Shown: in pieces, positions 47,677 to 59,400 of the stretch | How the letters are laid out: each line of letters begins with the position of its first letter | How positions within the stretch are numbered: position 1 is the first letter of the stretch | DNA from: Odiellus spinosus | Taxonomy: Eukaryota > Arthropoda > Arachnida > Opiliones > Phalangiidae | DNA: 64,000 nt | Assembly (NCBI GenBank): GCA_963920705.1 | Contig: OY987230.1 | Span: 8,503,185 to 8,567,184, forward strand | Direction: 5' to 3' | The notes under the pieces: model-generated | What the model was told of the DNA's origin: nothing | The model's input: the letters and a program-made list of their open reading frames with translations, nothing else | The model's database searches: none | Made by a program: the position numbers and the translations under genes

Positions 47677-50600
47677 CTACAACTCCTCGTGATCTTCGTG
47701 TTTATCATCATCAGCATCCTAATATAATGTTTTATATTTGGTTAGAACCTAAATTACGATAAAACTTCTTCGTTAAAGAACTTACATCTGTTCCACCCGC
47801 TAAATCCTCCTCATCTTCATCCTCATCTTCTTTAGTATCTTTCTTAGAATCATCTTTTTTCTTTTCATCTTCATCTTGTTGCTCTTTCATCTTCCTTTCC
47901 GCTTCCTTAAACACAAAATTTAGGAGTATTTTGATGTGAACCAAGATAGATTTTTACCAATATATCGAAGAGATTCGAATATTGGTATCATTTGCAATAT
48001 CAATAATGTTATAATTTATATACCTTGCTTGAACCCCATGTCTCTTCTCCAACTTTGGCCGCAAACTCTTCGCTATCAGTTAGGAGGACATTATCGAATA
48101 TTGTGCCAGATTTAACTTGCCATAAATCAAATCCCAAGTGACAATTTTCTTTATAGAGATAAAGGTTTTCATCTGGAGTGTATTCCGGATTTGGAATTTC
48201 GGGGTGAACCCACGGTCCTTTGTAATTGGGGTTATCAATTTGTCTAGGTTTCCATTCTCCTTTATAAGACGGATTGTTTATCTGCGGAGGTTCCCATTCC
48301 CCGTCCATTTCATCGTCCCAATCTTCGGGTTTTGTCGCATCAGGGTCTGGAATGTATTCTGGCTGATCCCAATCCTGTTTTTAGGAGGAGAAAAGGAAGA
48401 AACAATTAAAAAACACGCTAAAATAGGAGATAGAAATTAAGTCTAAAATCAAAATTAAAGGACTAGGGACTCTTTCTTTTTAAAGTATCGGAATATGGTT
48501 GTAAATGATCTATTTACTTAAATTCTTATTTCCAACTAAATGATTTCTTAACTTTTAATCGAAATTGGTACTGTTTAGGTCATTTTACGAGAGTAAAACC
48601 TAAATTACCTGGTAATTTATAGCGTAAATTACCAATTTAAAACTAATTGTGACATGATTAGGCCGTGATGTATGACAATGCATTCAATTGAATTTGCATT
48701 TGAATTCAAAGGTTCATAATTACAAACATTCGGAGAACCTACTTCCCGGATATTTAAAAGTGTTACAAAGTTTTGTAAATAAATTAAGGTTTTCCAAAAC
48801 TTAGTGTCATTGAAGTTCACGATAAACTTCCCAGATTTATGTTAAATTTCAAGAGTTTCCCTGATTCAACTTTCCTGCTATTTCCATATTTGTATGAACT
48901 GACAGCAAAAAAGCTGTGCACAACGCAGTGCCTTTCAAAAATTGCGTTGCTAAAGATATTTTTCAAATTCCACCTGTAAAAGCGTATTTACTTCGGGTTT
49001 CTTGTCTTCTGGGTCATCGATCTTTGGTTTGTCATCCCAATCATCAGGTTTTTTGGCTTCAGGATCTTTGATAGTTTTAGGTGGAAGGAAGCTCCAATCT
49101 TTTTCCAAATCGCCGCTTTCTACTTTTTCATTATCGATTTTCACGACGTAAGTATTATCTGGTTTAACTATTAACGTGTACAAATGAGTAAAAACGTCAT
49201 CCTGAAATAAAAGGGAAAAATAATTAGGAAATTTTCTGATGAATTAAAAAAAAAAAAAAAACTCCCGAACGAACCTTGCAACGAATTTCTTTATTAATGA
49301 GCAAATTTTTTCCTTTATAATTAAATATAACGTGGACTTTTTTTGTGCCAGGTCCACATATATCAGGACCTGTTTAATGATTAGAGTTAAAATTAACCCT
49401 ACGTTGAGTTTTTGATTATCTAATTGAACTTACCAAACATAATATTATAAGGTGAATCTCCGTGCATATCAGACTGATCTAAACTACAGTCGAAGAGCTT
49501 AATGTAACCTCCACCGCAGTCTATATTCTGTTCGTGTTTAACTGTAAATTGTATCACTAGAGGCTTATTCTCGTTCGAGAAAGGTTCAAATTTGGCCGAA
49601 ATGCCGTAAAACCTGGCATCTTCCGACGTTTGAATACCTAAATTTTACAAAATAGGAGTTAAAGCCTCAGAAAAATTGGAAATATAAATAACAAGTTGAT
49701 ATACCCTTGTCTTTTTCAGCATCGCCGTAAAATTTTCCCGCCGTTAGCTGCAACTTGCCCCATTCCTTGCCAGGATGTTGTGATTGCACCCACCGAGTTT
49801 CCCATTTGGCTGAAATTAAAGAATTAAAATTAAACTATGTGTCAATTGGGAGTAACCACAGTTAATTCAGGGTTCGTACAAGATTCCATGAGAATATTTT
49901 TAACAATAAAAGGATCTTTAAAAGCAAAAATAATGTTAGAAATTAAGAATAACTGGGCTGAGAAAGCTCAGTTTTACGGTGATATAAAAAAAAATCTGGC
50001 TTTTTTGGGCTTGCAACAGTTTTTGGTGACAAGTTTTTTAAATAAACTTTCCTGATTTCTCATTTAAGATTTTCCCCGAGTTCTTTGACTTCCTGTTTTC
50101 CATGTTTGTACGAACCCTGTAATTTATGAGCAAAGCCAAACCATGGCCAAACCTATAATACCTTGACACATATATTAAGAAAAGGGACAAAATAATTAAA
50201 TATCTTCAAGGGCATAGTAATCACTACTAGTCCCAGACTGAATCACGTTATTTGTGAAAAAATAAACCCAATCTAAACATTTAAAATAGCTTAAAGTTTT
50301 GGTTTTTTTGGCTGTAGAGCAATGGCAGCAGCTGTGGAGCCTTATAGTTAAACTAGGTGTTCATATTCTTTACTAATCACTGATATGGGAAACATGGCTC
50401 TGCCAACAATAGACTAATAGCCACAGTTTTGTTGCACCTGTTCCCCATAAATCAATTGTTCTTTAATGACAATGATCGAGATTGAAATGGGGGCCAATTC
50501 TCTACATATTTATCAATTAGGTGGATTGATAGGTAAAAGACGAGGAAATAATTCTGGTTTGCAATTCTTGGGTAATATGCTAATTAAACCTTGAAACGTT

Positions 50601-51344
50601 ACCGGTTAATGCGGTTAAGAAGAAGTGTAATCAGGAAGTATGCATCTAGGCTGAAGGAAATCAAGGCAAATTGATAACGTTTGGAGGGGAGGGGAGGGGG
50701 GGGGGTAATTGGGCTACAGAACTGATGAATCAGCATTGTGAATGTGATAATCACAATGCAATGTGGCTTAAGTCTTTAAAGATGTCAAATACAAAGAAGT
50801 ACAACCGGAAGCCAATTTTAATCGAAGCTTTATCTAACATCATCAAGATTGCTACTAGTTATCGATAAAATTCTTAAATTTATTTTCCATTTTTTTCCTA
50901 GACAAATTATAGGTCCATATATGGAGTGATTTTAAGCATAGAAAAATTGCCAACCAAAAACATTTTACACCAAATTATTAAAACAATTAAGCCGGCCGGT
51001 TTCTGTTAGTACACGTAGGCTTTCACATTTTTCAACGTCCACACTCTCATGCCACCATGGAATAGGCTCTCCCCTTTTGCTGCTTCATTTTTACGCTGTT
51101 ACGATATAATACACTCCCCCTTTTCCACCCAGATACTAACGCTGACGTACAATAGAAAAACCAAGGCCCGCCGTCAATGAAAGTTACGTCTCCGATTTCT
51201 CTAATCAATAAAACCGGACACGAAAAAACAATGAAAGTTACAAATTAACATACCTCCATCGTTGAAATCTTCCCTAAAATATGTTTTGGGCTCTTCGGCT
51301 AAACACACAGAAATTAACGACGTAATTAGTAGAAACACTTTCAT
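47677..51344 (-). CDS. Calr: Calreticulin, ER lumenal Ca2+-binding lectin chaperone (8 exons, 405 aa)
   Basis: Binds Ca2+ and monoglucosylated glycans and folds glycoproteins in the ER (family knowledge). Exons in transcript order: 51344-51254, 49809-49705, 49637-49434, 49369-49275, 49201-48992, 48374-48024, 47905-47786, 47718-47677; phases agree, 1218 nt. Seen: signal peptide MKVFLLITSLISVCLA, then EEPKTYFREDFNDG. Exon 3 holds the signature KHEQNIDCGGGYIKLFD, and IMFGPDICG spans exons 3-4. Exons 5-6 hold the P-domain: three IxDPxxxKPxDWD repeats followed by three GxWxxPxIxNPxYKG-type repeats (about 190-285). Exon 7 is the acidic Asp/Glu/Lys C-domain. The protein ends in the ER-retrieval tetrapeptide HEEL. 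Length equals other insect calreticulins (about 400 aa). An ER-stress element lies about 170 bp upstream. The gene is tail-to-tail with UTP14. Confidence 0.98.
48709..48902. mobile_element. Degenerate relative of the CAGGGTTCGTAC MITE, calreticulin intron 5
   Basis: GGTTCATAATTACAAACAT at the left and ATATTTGTATGAACTG at the right are imperfect inverted ends, and TTTCCCTGATTC-type text lies inside, as in the copy at 49868-50119. No clear target duplication. Confidence 0.4.
49868..50119. mobile_element. hAT-like MITE with CAGGGTTCGTACAA ends, calreticulin intron 1
   Basis: CAGGGTTCGTACAA at the left end and TTTGTACGAACCCTG at the right end form inverted termini of a 252 bp element. CAGGG ends are typical of hAT. 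Flanks share only a TAATT word, so the target duplication is degraded. Confidence 0.65.
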
Positions 51345-51512
51345 CGCGAACTTTAATAAAAATTTCACGAAAGCCGAAAAATGAAGAAGAGAGTGCGGCT
51401 CTCACGGCAGTTCTTTGAGCTACAAGTTCGCTCCCCTAGACAGCTAGAAGGCTTTACACGTGAGACAGCCAGCTGGAGGCTCACTATTGGTCCTTTCAAG
51501 TTACTACTCAGA

Positions 51513-51531
51513 CCAATCGTCTTTCACCACG
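51513..51531 (+). promoter_or_regulatory. ER stress response element (ERSE), CCAAT-N9-CCACG
   Basis: CCAAT at 51513-51517, nine bases, then CCACG at 51527-51531: a perfect match to the ERSE consensus. It lies 169-187 bp upstream of the calreticulin ATG (minus strand, 51344), in reverse orientation relative to the gene. ERSE works with NF-Y and ATF6/XBP1 and drives calreticulin and other chaperone genes in the unfolded-protein response in mammals. A second inverted CCAAT (ATTGG) is at 51486-51490. Confidence 0.75.
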
Positions 51532-51619
51532 ACGTTTTGCATCGACAAATGAAATCACGTTTTAATCCCATCATTCCAAAGTACCACCACCCAGCTATGC
51601 CGCGAAGTTTGAATTCAAA

Positions 51620-53400
51620 TTGAAACTAGATCTTACACGAGGGTAAAAAAACAACAATATATAGAATTTTTACTTTTATAACCGGCCTTATATTCAATAT
51701 AAATTCTATAAATACTGTAGATCCACAATAACTGCAGATGTTATGTGAAACAAGTTTACTTTGATAAGCTATTATTTGCTTTGCCTTTTTGTTTCTGAGA
51801 AGTGGATTTTTTGTCTTTCATATATTTTTATTCTTTTCCAGCTTTAACTGGTAGCATAATTAAACCTATGCTACATTTATCTTATATTTGTGCTCTTGGA
51901 GATAAAGAAAGCCTATAGAATTACGTACTATATCTGATATAAATACCAGCCAGTTCTAATTCCGTAACTTATTTTGATAGTAAGCCTTAAATAAAGTGTA
52001 TCAGACAAATAATTCATTTTTATGAGAACAGTACAGTTTCCTAAATATGTAAGTTATTGTCTAGGCTGTAAATGTCTTTCTATGCTAATAAATATACGGT
52101 ATGCTGCTAAAATGGACAAGAGAGAGTCAGCACACCATTTTATTTCCCTATTCGAAATAACACAGCCAAAAGCAGGGAGCTGCCAAGTCCATATAAGGAG
52201 TTTGTAAACCATTTCCAAAAAAATTTTACAATCATTGTCTGATTATTTAAACGGTATATGAAATAAAAAGTGGATGGAAAAATTTGACATTCCTGCAACT
52301 ACGCCCTAACAAATGCTTTCTAAAATCAGCGCAAGTTACGTTGGGAAACGAGACGTGTCGCGAGTTAGTTTATATTAGTTTATACTCCCTTTAAAGGCAC
52401 TATTTACTGTTTTATAGTCCCTTTAAGGGACTATCTACGTTTTTATAGCTTCTTTAAAGTCGCCTTATTTTCTTGCTCTACAGACGACATTGACCATAAG
52501 AAATAGTACAAACAAAACTAGACTAAGTGATGATGATTATAAAGGGGCAAATTCTAGAGCTGCCTTTCCATAACTTATGGAACATGTAAAAAGCCAATTT
52601 TCCAAATGTAAAGATGAGTTTAATTTCACAAGGGTATCATGAGTGAATTTTAGAATTTCGCTACTGTAAACCAAAAGTTGACGCCCATATTTATCATACA
52701 CAAGATTTTCAAACCCAGCGGCAAGAAATAATCTCCGTTTTTGGCTAACACGTTTTTTCGTGCATTTACATGTTTTTTGCCCTTATGGAAAGGGATCTTT
52801 AGACTTTATGCCCTTTTAGTAAGCTTGAATAAATCTTATCATCTTCTACAATTTTTTAGATTTTCATTGTTTATCTCGTTACTTCTGAAAGCATAAAAAG
52901 GCTCTCAGCCCAAAGTCCAAAATACATATATCTATAAAGGTATCATATGTCCAAAAACCAAAATTATAGGGTATATTTAGGACCAAAATTATCAACTTAT
53001 AATCTTATCAATACTTCTGTTATTTTTTAATTTCTATAAATAATAAAATATAGTATAATTAAATTAAAACAAAAAGATACACATTGTCATAGTAACTTTC
53101 GAAAAAACCTCATTTTTATTTAGAAAAATATTACCAATATAATTTATTTTTCAGTTTTTTCAACAAATTTAAAAATCAAGAAATTGGAAACAGTCTCACG
53201 ATATACTTTATGTAAAATCCTTCGTCAAAACAATCATGAAATTTGAATAAAAGCTTTCAGACCTTTACATTACCCCAATAAATGTACATCATTTCAATTT
53301 CAATTAAAAAAAGCCAATTGTAACAAAGAGGTTTAAAAACTAAATATCACTTGGTTTCAAATTTTTTCTGTTCTATAAATATTACAAAGTTCAATTTTAA
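51620..53400. other. Intergenic region between calreticulin and ABCD3
   Basis: AT-rich, with one palindrome at 52414-52434 and a possible ABCD3 AATAAA on the minus strand at 53115-53120. The only longer frame (52022-52207) shows no motif. Confidence 0.5.
52414..52434. repeat. Palindrome ATAGTCCCTT-T-AAGGGACTAT
   Basis: Perfect 10-bp arms around one T, with TTTAAGGG at the centre as in the TTAA element junctions. No element was found around it. Confidence 0.4.
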
Positions 53401-53425
53401 TAAGTTTTCTCGCAAAGTACCGTCA

Positions 53426-56400
53426 TTAAGAACCAAATTCCTCAGTGTCTTGATCAATTCTTTTAAACTCAAATTTACCTCGGCCATCCATTTGTAGGTA
53501 AAACTGAACTCAAAATAATAACATTAACAATAATACCCCATTCAAAATAATTTAATATCATACCTCGTGATACTTCCAAAGCGACTTTCGATGCGATACG
53601 GTAAAAAGAGTAATTCCAGTTTCTTTGCAATACTGATACATAGAACCTTCTACGTCTACACTAACTGCGCTAGTACATTCGTCTAATATAGCAAACTGGG
53701 GCTTGCGATAGAACAAACGAGCCATCTGAAAAGTAAAAACAAAAATGTTATTAACGATTGCGTAAGTAAAGAGTATCACCAATAAAAGATTTGGCAAGAG
53801 TATCTCGATCATTCTGGAATGGTTGATGGTTTAAACATGACAGTTAGTAGCACCCACAGTTTAAAGCAACTGGCGGCTCTGGAGGAGCCCTTGTGAAATT
53901 TTATTCCCTGATGCACGCCAAATGTGCCTTGGCAAAGGCAGAAGTCAATGGGACCCTAATTCACTTATAAATCCCTCCCTCCTGCCTTTGGTAAGGTGAC
54001 TTAATTGTGTACAAAAAAGCGGGAATTTAGGATCGCCAGTTGCTTTAAGAATTAGACTGATTAGTTTGGCTCACTTTCATTGGCGATTGAACACCAATAT
54101 TAAAAATAAAATAGCCTCTAACTCAATAATCAACTAATCATCAAAGGCTTGGCTTATAGGTTACCTATTACCAAATAAGTTTGATTAGTTAAACGCACCA
54201 AATACATGTAGAATAACAATCTTTAATAGGAAAATATTAAAGGATATCTTACAGCGATCCTTTGCTTCTCTCCGCCACTCAAAACATCCATCCAATCCTG
54301 AACAGCGTCCCAAGCACCGTCTCTCTCCAACAGATAAGATAATTGAACTTGCTCCAAGAAATATTCCAAACTGGAATCGTTGAAACCTCTTTTGAGCATA
54401 GTTTCCTTGCTGTCTGGATAAATTATCTGATCCCTCAAAGTACCCAACGTCATGTAAGGACGCTGAATTTATAGAAAATATAAAACAAGTCATTGATAAA
54501 CGTAAATTGCTATGATCAAGAAAGAATAGAAGTCAGATTGGCAATATTATCCAAACTGGGGGGGTGGGCAGATAATTTTGTATTACTAGCTGACCATCTC
54601 ACGGTCAACGTTTTTCCCTGAACTTGAGATTTAAGATTATGGCGGGTTTTAAAATGGAACGTCATTATAGGAACAGTATAATCTACGTCACTAAAATCAA
54701 GTTCACACTACTGACTTTGAAACAGTTTTGGAAAGGTCAAGTTAAATTTTGAGGTCAACTGTAAAAATCACTTCCCATAACCTAGAAAAGTTGAAGATTC
54801 AAAATGGTTTCAAAGAATAGCCCCTTAAAGCAACTGGCGTCTGTAAAATTTCTGCTACATAATTAATTTACCTTAACAAAGGCAGAAGAGAGGGATTTAT
54901 AAGTGTATGCAAGTTGCATTGGCTCCTGCCTTTGACAAGGCATAGTTGGCGTGCATCAGTGCAGAGACTTTCACAGGGGCTACTCCAGAGCCGCCAGTTG
55001 CTTTAAGAATTCCCAGTTTAATTTCTATCATTTCTTGATACGATATAGAAGACCACTACAACTTTAGTAGTTTACTTGTGGAATATAGAATAGCTTTTCC
55101 TTGGCAGGTTTGATCAAGGTTCCCCCGAAAGTGGGCCAAAGCTCACCCAAAATTCGAAACAAAGAACTTTTACCGCATCCATTTGGACCACAAACAAGGA
55201 CGTTTATGCCAGATTGTACCTAAAATAAAAGTCAGGGAGATACTTTTACAATATTGTTTCAAAAAACAAAGCGATTGACTAAAATCATACTTCAAAAGTC
55301 ATTTCCTCTAGAAGGACATCTCCATTAGGAGTAACGAGAGGAACTTTATTAAAGCTGATAATATTATCGCGAGTTATGATACGACCAGTTCCTGGAATTA
55401 ATATTCTTGCCAACTTATTTGAGCCATTATCTTTTGTCGCGATTGTGGAGCGTGAATAATTCCCTCGGTTCAAATCGTCTAGAACATTCACTAATTGAGA
55501 AACTCTGGACGTAAAACCGGCTAGTCTCGATAATTCTCTTCCAGCTAGAACCAAACGGCCAATAGCTTCGGCTAGTTTGACTAACATGCGACCAGATCGA
55601 TAGTAATTCTAAAATTAAATAGAAATATTAATATTTTTGAAGTTAAGGGTCCGAACAGATATCAAGGTTTTAGTCTTTTAGTTTCAAAAATATGACTTTA
55701 ATGTAATTGCGATAGATTTTGGGTTAAGAATAAGAAGTTCAGTAAAATTCTAATGTTACTCAGTATCAGTTAAAAATCCATATAGTTTTGGTTTCATAAA
55801 TTCAATAATGCAGTATCATATTATATCGGAGCCAATAAAACTATAATATTGGGTCAACACTACCAAAAAAGTCTATGCAAGGTCTCTTCTTATAGAGAAT
55901 AATAGGTCACAAAAGGGTCTTAATAGGTCCCAGGAGACTTTCTCTTCTGGTGCAATTTTTTTTCTAGTAATGGTAAAATTAATATATGTGATTTTAAATT
56001 ACCTCTAGTCGGTCGCTACTAGGATCACCCAATCGCTTATGATTATCACTAAAAAATGGTCTGCTAATTAAAGTATAACCAACAACAGTCGCCCAATCTA
56101 ATAAAAAAAATTGTGAAATTAGATTAATTTTCCTTATTAATAAAGTTATTAACCACGGTGAAATCATCTTACATTTGGCGATAATATTATCGACGTATCC
56201 CATTCCAAATTGAAATTGGAATGAATTCCTCAAATGTTGAACGAGTCTATTGAAGGAATGTTGAATGGTTGATTGTTCTCGGTTACCACCATTATAAAAC
56301 GCAATTTCTTCGCTATTCGTTATCAATCTAGAATTAACGTAGCGATATTCTCCTTCGAGTTTTTGTTCGTTAACAGTCATTCGACCCACTGGTTTTCGTA

Positions 56401-59400
56401 TACTGGAAATTTTACGTTATTGAGTGTTAAAGTACACTAGACAAAACCAAGCAAGCAGCCTGACTTGATTTTGGCCTTGTCAAATTGATCTCGCGCAAAG
56501 CTCGCAAATTTAATCTATACAGGGATGTTTTTACATATGAAGGATGTCATTTTTACTTTTAATTTTAATAAAATAACGAAAGACAGCTAATCTAAATGGA
56601 AAGTCCAACAGAATTTGACCAAACTGACTAAATGAAATAACATGAATTCAACGAAATGGACGAAGGGCACTTTAAATATGATCCACTTTTGTTTTTGGGA
56701 AAGCCAAATTTTTTCGTTCTTTATTCCCACATTGCAATTAAAAGATAAACCAACGTCACACGTTTGTGAAATGTGAAAAACAGCCTTGCAAATTTTTTTC
56801 AACTTCTAAAGATTAGATTCGCGAGCTTGGGGCAATATCAATTTGACAAGACCCGAATCGAATCAGGCTGCGTATCTTCTTTAATTATGAAAGCAACTTT
56901 ACACCTCGTTAAGAAAGTGCCAGCTATTAATAAATACAATATCATCATGGAAGGAGCTTGTGGACCTATTGATGACGATAGAGTTTGGACATAAATAATT
57001 ATATCTAAAAGAGGCTGGAATGAAATAAAAGATTTAGAGGCTTCTTTACATTAATTTAGACTGTAACGTATCTTTTTACTTTGCTTAAATTAGAGTACAG
57101 CTCGGTAAGAGAGTTGCAAAACTTCTCGACATCTTGCGTAAGTAACTGGTCAGGATTAGAAATGCGAGAGTCCAAGTTACTCATTTTGTAAAATGTAATG
57201 CCGCTATTTTGAAAGAAAATGTAAAATCAATAAAGTTTGCGTAAACGATAGATTAATTTAGAGGCTTGGACGATGGAATTTTTGAAATGATTTTCTAATA
57301 AAGAGAATTATATTACGCGAAGAATATGACTAAAAATTACAGATGGAATGCCTAAAGCAACTGTGATTAGTGTTACAAGTCAAAGGCGGAGCCTAACTGC
57401 TTTAGAGCATGACAATCCACATGCAGTCGTCTTGACCTTGTAATGCACAAACGATTGGTCGATTAGACATTTCTAGTGTAATTTTTTATCATCTAATACT
57501 AGTGATTAATGGGAGAATGCAGCCTATGAAGTGATTTTCAATTGATTCCTTCTCGAGTAACTATACTAGACTTGACCAAATACTTTAAAACCTTGTTATA
57601 AAGAAACGCACTATTACGAAATTTTGTGAATTCACCACGGTATCGCCTGCAAAACCCAAGGTCTACCAGCAATAATGAAATGGTTCCCCCATAACAAGGT
57701 TTAACTATAGATACTATCAAATACACTTATTATTGTACAACTATATTATATCGTCATTAACAAGCTGATCCTATAATATAGAGTCAATTTCCCTTTTCCT
57801 GTTATGTTTGGTTGTTTTATTGCCTTCAATCTCTCTCCACTTTATATTTACTACTAGATTAAGCCTTTTAATCGATTAAAAAATCACTTGTTGGACTTCA
57901 TGTATCAGAATCTCGCCGAAATTTTAACTGAGACAAGAAATATTTTTGAACATGACCAACCATAGTCCAACCCTTATATTAATGGTTATAAAAATGTAAA
58001 TTATACCCCATGTACTTGTTGTACAAAAATTGGGAAAGATTAGTTCGAAATCTAAGTTTCAGTTCATTGAGACCAAACTAAATTAAATAAATTAAATTAA
58101 AAAACTCAATAAAATAAATAAACCTTATCGAACAAATTATATTTACTTTTAAGAGATTGTTGATAAATGATACCTACAAAACAAAGAAACATTAAAAATT
58201 CAGAGCAAATATGCTCAGTTAATTGTGCGAATAACCAAATTTAAGTCAATTGTTCCAAAAAATTTTCTAATTAATAGACCGTACAAAACCCCGTTTTTAA
58301 TAAAGTTTTTTTTCCCAAGAATCTAGCTTTTGCGTTAAAACCAATCATGTGAATCTACCATATTTTCAATAAAAGAAATAGAAGAGGAAGCATTAAAACT
58401 GTAAGAATTATTTACCTAAAAAGATTAATTTCTACAGATACTTGTAAAAACGCTTATTTATACATCGGGCGAATTTTTAGTATTTAGACCCCCCCCCCCC
58501 CCCCTATATGTGAAAAGGTTCAAACAATTAAAATATTCTCTGTAATTATCGAAAATAGGGTACTTGAGGGACCAAATCCCGATATTATGGTATTTTAGAG
58601 ACCTAGAAATAAAATAGGAACTTCTGAGTATTTTAGGGACCAGGTGGGAGCCCTACATTTTGAATTCTCTGGTCAGTGTCACGATGCCTCTTTTTAGAGT
58701 AATAAGCTGTGTTTCTTTGAGCCATGGGCCCACATTAATTAAGCTTTGTTATAGATGATTCTAAAGTGCAAATCCCAGTTTTATCTTATTTACTCAGGGT
58801 TGTGACACATAGAACACGAGTTTCTCAATAGGGACTATTCCTAAATTTTTAACCATATTTATGGAAGCCTCCATAGTGTAACGGAATAAATTAGATTCGA
58901 CAGCTTTATCTTAGGACGATATCAAAACTCTCCGATTTTTTTCCCCTGACTTTTTGATAATTTCCAAATTCTCTGGCTTTTAAGACCTATTTTGAAATTT
59001 TGGGACTTTTCTAAGTTTTTCAGCTCTGTGGGAACTGTGCACTACCAAAATGTGGTAATTCACAGTTATAATATTGAAGTTGCGAAAATAGGCTCAAAGA
59101 TTTTTCAGATTTATTTCAAAAGGATTAAATTGGTGATACCAATGAGAGCGAGTCTTTAAACTGGTGCACGAACCAATAGTAATGTTTGTGTAATTGATTC
59201 ACGTGTCATTTTTTTTCATTGGTATCCACAACTCACTTTTCTCAGGAATTATTAGTCTTTCTTTCAGTTAGGCTTAAATCACAACTTTGATAATTAACTG
59301 TAAATTACCGGGAAAACCATTGGTGAGCTTTGATACAGTTTTGACAGTCCTACTTGTTATAAGAGTCTAATATCCTCGGGATTTTTAGAGTCCGTTTAAA

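Noticed and set aside
51381..51623. 80-codon plus-strand frame upstream of calreticulin
   Set aside because: It overlaps the promoter and ERSE of calreticulin; no motif and no splice support.
55994..56389. Single 131-codon ABCD3 exon
   Set aside because: It reads through the 75-nt intron; removing it restores the conserved IIAKYxATVVGY sequence.
57538..57726. Minus-strand stretch with [10 protein letters not shown] that resembles an ABCD3 exon
   Set aside because: It breaks phase with the upstream exon, whereas 58007-58077 encodes [19 protein letters not shown] with correct phases on both sides.
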